Shown: one piece after another, positions 57,713 through 64,000 of the stretch | How positions within the stretch are numbered: position 1 is the stretch's first letter | How the letters are laid out: every line of letters starts with the position of its first letter | Source: Adiantum capillus-veneris | Lineage: Eukaryota; Streptophyta; Polypodiopsida; Polypodiales; Pteridaceae | Reading direction: 5' to 3' | Length of the DNA: 64,000 nucleotides | Assembly: GCA_014529385.2 (NCBI GenBank) | Contig: CM043957.1 | Span: forward strand, 67,415,503 to 67,479,502 | Translations under genes and position numbers: made by a program | Notes under the pieces: generated by a model | Told to the model about the DNA's origin: nothing | The model's database searches: none | Seen by the model: only the letters and a program-made list of their open reading frames with translations

Positions 57713-60700
57713 CAGCTGTTTGGTTGACCGGAACACGGTTCCGCAGGAGGTTCAATGAAACCAAGAGTAACATCTTGATTTTCCACATTGTTGTCCATTT
57801 GCAACCAGCTTGTGTTACCGATTCCTATCCTATCATTGTGTGTAGACTCCATTTAGAACACACATGAGTATTCAAAACGAGTTATCACACAAAGATGTAC
57901 CCTAAAGAGTACCTCTTTTCACTTTCCATGAAAGTAACTTGCTAACATACTCTTCAGCCAAGTTTAAGTCCTTGACTTGTTTTTCAATTTCAGCAGTAAA
58001 CAACCCCACCATCACTAGTGTTCAAGGTTGAGAACTTGATTTATACATGGAGAGACTATACCTAGTCGCAAACATGCTTTAACTTATGGTAAGCAAAATC
58101 CAAGTAGAGAAATAAATGCTCGCTAACGTATGCACTTGCATATCCTTTAGCACAAGATTACTCTTTGTAATCTGCTTATCCCCTTGGATAACTGACAGTA
58201 CTGAGGTGTGTCTCCCCCACGGTTTACAGACAATCTTTCTAGATGGCTGGTAAACGGGAATCACAATATCGTACCTCATTGCTGACCAATCAACAATTGG
58301 TTGAATAACCATCGTGGTTAACTTGAAAGATCCAGAAACACCCAAACCGAGCCATGACCTCTATTGGTGATTGGTAGACCGAAAAAGTAAACTCATTGAG
58401 ATACTGCGCATAGAGTGCAAAATAATTCATAAGCAACAACTTGATGAATACGCATGCCGTTCCAAATCAGCCTTTGCTAAACACTAGGGCCCATAACACC
58501 TAGTGTGCATGCATTTAGCAAAAAAAAAATTCCAAACATGTATTTCCATGGTGATCCTTGCCAATACTTATGGAAAATGTGATGTGCGTAGTACACTTTT
58601 AAAGGAATGTAAATAGTTCTAAAAATAAATTAAATACTTTCAGTTGCAATCTTTTGCAAGCCTTGCTGAAACGTCTGAATCACAATAGAAGGTGAAACAT
58701 TGATCACTTCTAGGTACAGACAATGAAACTTTTTCATTAAGAACTTAAAGCCTTGCTATATGTATAAACAACCATCTGTAATGTTGTTTAGCAATACTTG
58801 TAGCTGAACAATTTATTCTAGGTCTCCGACAATTTTTGGCCATTGAAATTGCTCCTGATACGTCGTGATGAAAATGGTCTAGAAAACAAATTTGATCAGC
58901 ACCTAGGGACTTTGTCGTGACACATAATTGAAATAATGGTGCCAGTGTCAGTCCAGAGACTCATATTCTCCACATGTGGAATATGTCTCATGTAAAGATG
59001 TGTAAAAAAGAACATCCTTCAAGTACAAGATGTACTTGTGTGTGGAGGTAACTCTAGACACTCTGCAACAAGAGTGAGAGGGACACTCGTTCATTGCTCC
59101 ACACTAGCTAAACCGAACTCCTTGAGTCCCTAGACCATATTGTATCCCATGTGACAACATGTGCCAAATTGAATCCTACAAGTGGATTCATAACAGCATA
59201 ATGTACATTGGACACTATGGCCCAAAATACTTGTTTCGACATGCCCTTGGCATGGCCCTGAAATAGTCAAGCGTATTTAAACAACTTGAAAAAACCAAGC
59301 AATGCATACTAAAAATTGGAATAACACCAAATTAATAGATGCATACCTGGAGATTGCATTGAATGTTCACTTACTCGTGTTCAAATACAGAGGAACACGT
59401 CGTCCAGCTGTGAAAAAACAAGCAACATTGCACTGGAAACCCTGGGTGTTGCCTTGGCAATCCAAACCCTTCGATTAGAATCTACGTAGTCAAGACCCTT
59501 TGTAGAAACTGCTTGACTAGCAGGTAAAGATAACCAACATAGTCAACCGTGTACAAAGTGATTGGAATCAACTTTAGAAGTAGAATTCGTCTGCTACCGC
59601 TTGGTATATTGCGGATTGATTTCCTTGAATGTATAATGAGAATATATCAAACTGTGATCCTCCAAGACTATGGGGTGATTTAGTAAGCACCTGCGGGGTC
59701 GTACCCCAAAACTGGGATGCCATAGACACTCGTAGTGCTATAAAGAGAGCAAGAAATCCACACAAGTGAGATTCCTAGCTCGTATCAACAGCCATGCTGT
59801 CTCAACTGTTTGCTGACTCTAGACCCCAGGGTATAGATCAACTGATGTAAGTGCAAGAGTATCAAGAACTCAACTTGAGTGTCGCGCTAGAAACATATAG
59901 TGCGAAAATGACAGCCTAAACATTCGTACTGACAAGACTCTTACTTGTCCAGTAATATCGATGTGTACTTCCATGGGTAGAGCTGTTCAATCTTGAAAAC
60001 AATCACCCAAAGAATGCCAATAGTTAGGTCTTACCCTTGGCCTGACAATGGCTCTTAGCCAATGTAGCTCATAGCCATGATGCAAATTAGTGTTCAATGG
60101 ACAAACCGATGAATACTAATTTGAGTAGCATCTTAGTCATGTATTAGCTGAGAGGTAGAGCACCTTGGCTCAGGCTGACTTACGAGCAAAACATGTATCA
60201 AAAGTTTCGTAGACGATTTGCATTATTCCCGTAAAGAGAGAGAGAACACGAGCATGCTGGGCTGAGGAACTTTCCTTAAGGTTTTAGAGGGTGTACGCAA
60301 GTTGTGTGCGCTTACGCGTCTTATGTCTTAATTGCAGCTTATCGTATAAGTAGTCCACAGTTTTCAAATATGACTCTCTCATCGAGAAAGGTAACAGAAA
60401 AATAGAAAACTCATTCCGACCCACCTACCATGCAGGGGTCGTGATTGTATGAGGATGACTTAGCATCGGCACTTTGCCCGTAAAGTAAGTCCTAGAGGTA
60501 GGTTCCTTTTAGTGTTGTTGTGTGTTGATAGCAACCAACAATCATATTAAACAATCCCTTTGTTAGTCTGTCCGTGACAGAGTTGCAAGTGTGATAGCGG
60601 AAGCGTGATTCATGAGGCGGTAGAATTGAATCCACCGAAGTAGCATGTCTTGCATCCAGTATGGTAAGCCCTTGCCGAGAGTGATGGCCTCAACCGTGAG

Positions 60701-62804
60701 AACCAAAACCGTGAGTGCCTTGCACAGTTTAGACTGATAGGGATTCTGATAGTCCCTATGTTGCCAGTTCCCCGAAGACTTGCCTCATGTGAAAGTGCCA
60801 AAGCACTTTGCACAATGGGAGTTATTGCAAAGTAAAGTTCAAATAGGAAAAAACAAGAAAAACTGAAACTTTGCTAACCTGGTCGTTGCTGTAATGAGTT
60901 GGCCCGATATTTCGTGGAATAAAGCTCACTTAAAAATGGCGCGTAGCCATATCTACTGCACGAGTGGGGTCTGTCGTATGTACAGATACGTCCCTTGTAT
61001 CATATACGCCCGTCTGTTTCTCATGAAATAAGCTGCTGGCATATTGTCAAGTCCGTCGCAAGTCTGTATGCTCATAGCACAAGCCAAACATGGAAGTCTT
61101 TCATGATACTTTTCAGTAGATCCACTCTAGATGCTACCATGCTTCAGAGCTACAAATACTCTTGCTCATAGACAAATGTCATAGTAAAAGAAAGTTGACT
61201 GTGTCGAACAGTCACAAATAATCGAACTTGTCAAATTGTACAATGTATTGAAAAGCAAAAACAGAAATTTCTTGCAAAGTATGTACCTCTTGCCTGTTGG
61301 GCTTGATTACGGAGACGAAGCCTTGCTCCAGTGATGTCGAGAAAACAAGCCCTAACAATTTGCGTGACAGCATCTTGAAATGGTCGTTAATGGTTGGTCC
61401 TGTCGAGCACCTGCTGCCTCCTTCATCCAAATTAGCAACATATCGTGCCGATCTCCATGAGATTCCCTAGCACCACCATGCCCTAACCTTTGGTAGGCGT
61501 GGACGGAAGCCTTACTGTGAAACGAGAGCATTTCTTACTCAAGCCTTGCTTGATTTTGGTCGTCAAACCAATAATTGATCTTTGGACCACCAAAGTTTGC
61601 TAAACACCACCCTCGGCATCATCCAAACATGCAAGGTTTTAATGCCCTCCTATTGAGGAGCAATTTGTCGTATCGGCCACAGTGCCTGCGTTTTCGAGCA
61701 TCCGTGAACCTCGAACCATGTGTACTCTTGAGTCAAAGCTTTGCACAAAATGTCACAATCCATGCTTGTGTTTGGAGTGTTGAACGTGCAATCATGCATA
61801 AGAATCGTCCAAGACATGTTGTGCATGCTTGCTTGTGTCACAAAAAGCTGGCACGACAAAAGCACCTTGTGCTTGCCGTCTCAGTAATTCCTCGAATCGA
61901 CATGCTACGTTGCCAATATCTTGCATGTGGCATGACCATGCATGCCCAGTGTTTTGCAGCTCTAGCAATTGCTTGCACGGCATAATTGTAAGTAATCAAT
62001 AAGAAAAGCGAACAAAATATGCATACCATGTTTGTGACTTGTGTATAGATTGCCTCCCGGAACCGAGACGCTTCCTTGCCACATGAATGTCATCAGAATT
62101 CCGGATTGCATGTTATTGACAGCTTCGGAAGACGAGGTTGAGTCTGAAAGTTTGTGAGTTGTCGATCCCCGAAAGTTTGTGAGTTGTCGATCCCCGAAGT
62201 CTGCAGAATCTCTTGTATCTGCAGCTTAGGACTAAACAGTTCGGTTTTCTGAGGCTACACTAAACAATTCGGTTTTTCGAGGCTACTAAACCCCAAGGCA
62301 TCGAATCGATGCCTCCCTTCAAATTGCCAAAGAGGTGGCTCTACCGTGGGCTGCCGTGGACTAAAGCCCTTAATTGGGGGGTTGCCCAAAATTAGGGCAC
62401 CCACTTTGTAAAATACAAACAAAAATTAAAATTTAACCTCACTGTTCAAGCAATGGCAGCTCTGCCGGCAGGGAAAACTGCTCCATTCCGTCTCTATGGT
62501 GCTCCCCATGCTTCCCTCCTGTGACGGGAATTGCGCCGCAGGCCATCGCGCCCCCGATGAGCTCCAACTTGCTGCAGATGGTGGTCGTCGCCACTTCGCT
62601 TATTGAGCATGCAAGGGTCTATTCATGCAGACGATAATCCCCCCCCCCACAAGCGGCCGCTCCCACAGTAGTCGATCCCCCGGTTCCCTCCAAGGGAAGC
62701 CGTGCTTCCCAGGGCTTTACTGCTCTGTCGAACCCGCCTTGCAAGAGGCCATGACCGTGCTGCTCCAAGCCTGACAAGGAAGAGAGAGGTTGCCTTGTTC
62801 TTTG

Positions 62805-62857
<53 letters not shown>

Positions 62858-62923
62858 GACAAGAGACAAAAGACCTCATAATCGATCTTCCTTCCCGCCT
62901 CGTCCATGGCTCCTCCTCCCTGA
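57713..62923 (-). other. F internal non-coding region (5.2 kb)
   Basis: Read on both strands, this has no credible gene. Frames are at most 136 codons (61575-61985, plus) and lack similarity to known proteins. Base composition is even, without long repeats except a GA tract at about 62807-62854. There is a 23-bp tandem duplication near 62152-62198 (AAAGTTTGTGAGTTGTCGAT region) and an imperfect duplication near 62238-62283 (CTAAACAATTCGGTTTT type). Confidence 0.6.
62807..62854. repeat. (GA)n microsatellite
   Basis: About 48 bp of uninterrupted AG/GA in the F leader, just after the primer site on the minus strand. Confidence 0.97.
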
Positions 62924-62936
62924 GCTCTAATACCAG

Positions 62937-63090
62937 TGTAAGACAAGGGAAGCTAGAGCCTGAGGGTCCACCACACAACCACCCATTATATAGGCAAGCC
63001 CCTGGCCCTTTTCCCTAGTTGGACTCCCCGTTCCACACCACCTAGCCCGGCCCTGCCCTTGTCTAGTCCGGCCTTGTCGGTGTCCTGACA
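62937..63090 (-). repeat. F 5' LTR (154 bp)
   Basis: Partner of 57458-57611, next to the primer site; TSD tcagt follows. Confidence 0.93.
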
Positions 63091-63095
63091 TCAGT

Positions 63096-63377
63096 CCCAA
63101 GGCCTCAACACCTTCAAAGGTGGAGAGAGCTAGCGGGGAACGAGGGTAGGGAAGAGGAAGAAGAAACATTCATAGGAGAAAGAAATAGTTCCTCGCTTAT
63201 CATCACTCTTCTTGTTAGCATACATAATAGCATAGTAATGAAGATGGAAAGCTTAAGCATTGAAGCATGGCTCTTGGTTGGATTTGCATTCCATAGCCAA
63301 GAGTGTTGGTGTAGGCTCTCAATTTCCCTACTAGCTTGGAGAAGGAGATGGAGCTCTTGCACTTTGCACTTCACACC

Positions 63378-63420
<43 letters not shown>

Positions 63421-64000
63421 GGGGAGAGTACACCCCCCAAGCAACCCCCCTCCTTGCTTTGGTCAACCCCCTCTTCTAGCACTATCTTGCATATGATTGG
63501 ACCTCCTCAAGCTTGGCCAATCACAGGCTTAGTGCATATCAAGCAACTAGGGTAGTCTTGGGACAAGTGTCCCTCTTTCCCCTTTGAGAGAGAGGATTTG
63601 ATAAATGTAAAAACAATTAATTTAACTAGCTAAATTATCATTGGACCCCTTGGGAGGCCAACCAATAGGTTTTAGACACACCATGAGGGCAACATGAAGA
63701 GGAGCTTGACAAGTGTCCTATTTGCTTTCTTTGAACCAAGCTTGCCTTGTGTGAGGGTGTGTGTGTTCTCTCTCTAGCCCCTAGAATGAGGGCTTGCCCC
63801 CTCATGAGTAGGGATATGATTTGACTTTTTGAACACCTTTTTCCCTCAAGGACCGTAGTCATGGAGCACCTTAGCACCTTAGCACCTTAGTCATTAAGCA
63901 CCTCAAGCACCTTAGTCAACAAGCACGACAAACACCTCAGTCAGCAAGCACGACAAGCATCTAAAGCTTGGGCCGGGTTCCCACCTCAAGCACAGCCCTA
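63096..64000. other. Unassigned right flank
   Basis: It continues the sequence that F entered, so it may be E LTR or E flanking DNA. No gene is seen. It holds a (GA)n tract (63380-63416) and, at 63860-63960, a degenerate tandem array built on AGCACCTTAGTCA / AGCACGACA. Confidence 0.5.
63380..63416. repeat. (GA)n microsatellite
   Basis: About 37 bp of uninterrupted AG repeat followed by a G run. Confidence 0.97.

Larger units (their letters stand above)
57458..63090 (-). mobile_element. F: non-autonomous Ty3 derivative with 154-bp LTRs, TSD tcagt
   Basis: LTRs 57458-57611 and 62937-63090 (on plus TGTAAGACAAGG...TGTCCTGACA). The TSD tcagt is exact (57453-57457, 63091-63095). About 7 differences separate the LTRs. 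The minus-strand primer site is at 62924-62935 (TGGTATTAGAGC, one change) and the polypurine tract CTTAAAGGGGGGAGTAA at 57612-57628 (revcomp). The only coding remnant is the last 30 codons of the chromodomain tail, like El-1. The remaining 5.2 kb has no pol. Confidence 0.93.

Noticed and set aside
61575-61985. 136-codon open frame in F
   Set aside because: Three overlapping frames on the other strand are of similar size, it has no recognisable motif, and its composition resembles the flanks.
62619-62978. Open frames with long Ser-Leu repeats
   Set aside because: They are translations of the GA microsatellite and have no other support. The same applies at 63114-63482.

Overview
This window is a stack of nested LTR retrotransposons, from what looks like a seed-plant nuclear genome. 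The plant assignment is an inference from several traits. There are Ty1/copia and Ty3/gypsy elements with primer sites matching initiator tRNA-Met (TGGTATCAGAGC). One element has a primer site of the plant tRNA-Asp type (TGGCGCCGTTGCCGGGGA). Ty3 polyproteins end in a chromodomain-like segment, and one element carries a captured plant-type DEAD-box helicase fragment. I see no free-standing host gene, rRNA, tRNA or CRISPR array.

Layout. Ten elements can be separated, most by exact target-site duplications (TSDs). (1) El-1, a decayed Ty3 chromovirus (+), occupies 1-3234 and 8764-8808. Its 3' LTR is split by (2) Copia-A (3235-8763, TSD tggtt). (3) Element D is a large minus-strand Ty3 element without a visible chromodomain. 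It runs from beyond El-1 (8809) to about 39030, and its pieces lie at 8809-12863, 18042-22484, 27412-30808 and 37851-39030. D is interrupted by (4) Copia-B (12864-18041, TSD cccat), which has one open frame of 1428 codons. It is also interrupted by (5) G (22485-27411, TSD gcgt), a gag-only element whose 1147-bp LTRs look identical. The third interruption is (6) El-2, a Ty3 chromovirus (30809-37850) that carries an inverted 1.26-kb fragment of its own family. D itself sits in (7) element E, a minus-strand Ty3 element (39031-40296 and 55861-57457) whose gag is split by (8) element C (40297-55860, TSD gaatt). C is a gag-protease-only relative of D and holds (9) Copia-H (41419-45202, TSD ggaag, minus). 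(10) F (57458-63090, TSD tcagt, minus) has 154-bp LTRs of the El-1 family around about 5.3 kb of non-coding DNA. The last 0.9 kb is non-coding.

How the parts relate. C and D belong to one family. D keeps protease, reverse transcriptase, RNase H and integrase remnants but lacks the capsid part of gag. C keeps gag and protease but lacks all of pol. Both carry an odd C-terminal protein segment with repeated W-[I/V/A]-P-K motifs. Both also carry a dispersed series of 24-bp palindromes centred on ACGCGT, whose arms co-vary between the two elements while the central CpGs decay. C also carries an intron-free, scrambled piece of a DBP2/RH20-like DEAD-box RNA helicase just before its polypurine tract. 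By LTR comparison G and Copia-B are youngest, Copia-A and C intermediate, and D and E older. Only Copia-B has an uninterrupted full gag-pol. G has an intact gag. Copia-H has an intact but internally deleted gag-RT frame. All other coding regions are broken. LTR differences were counted by eye.
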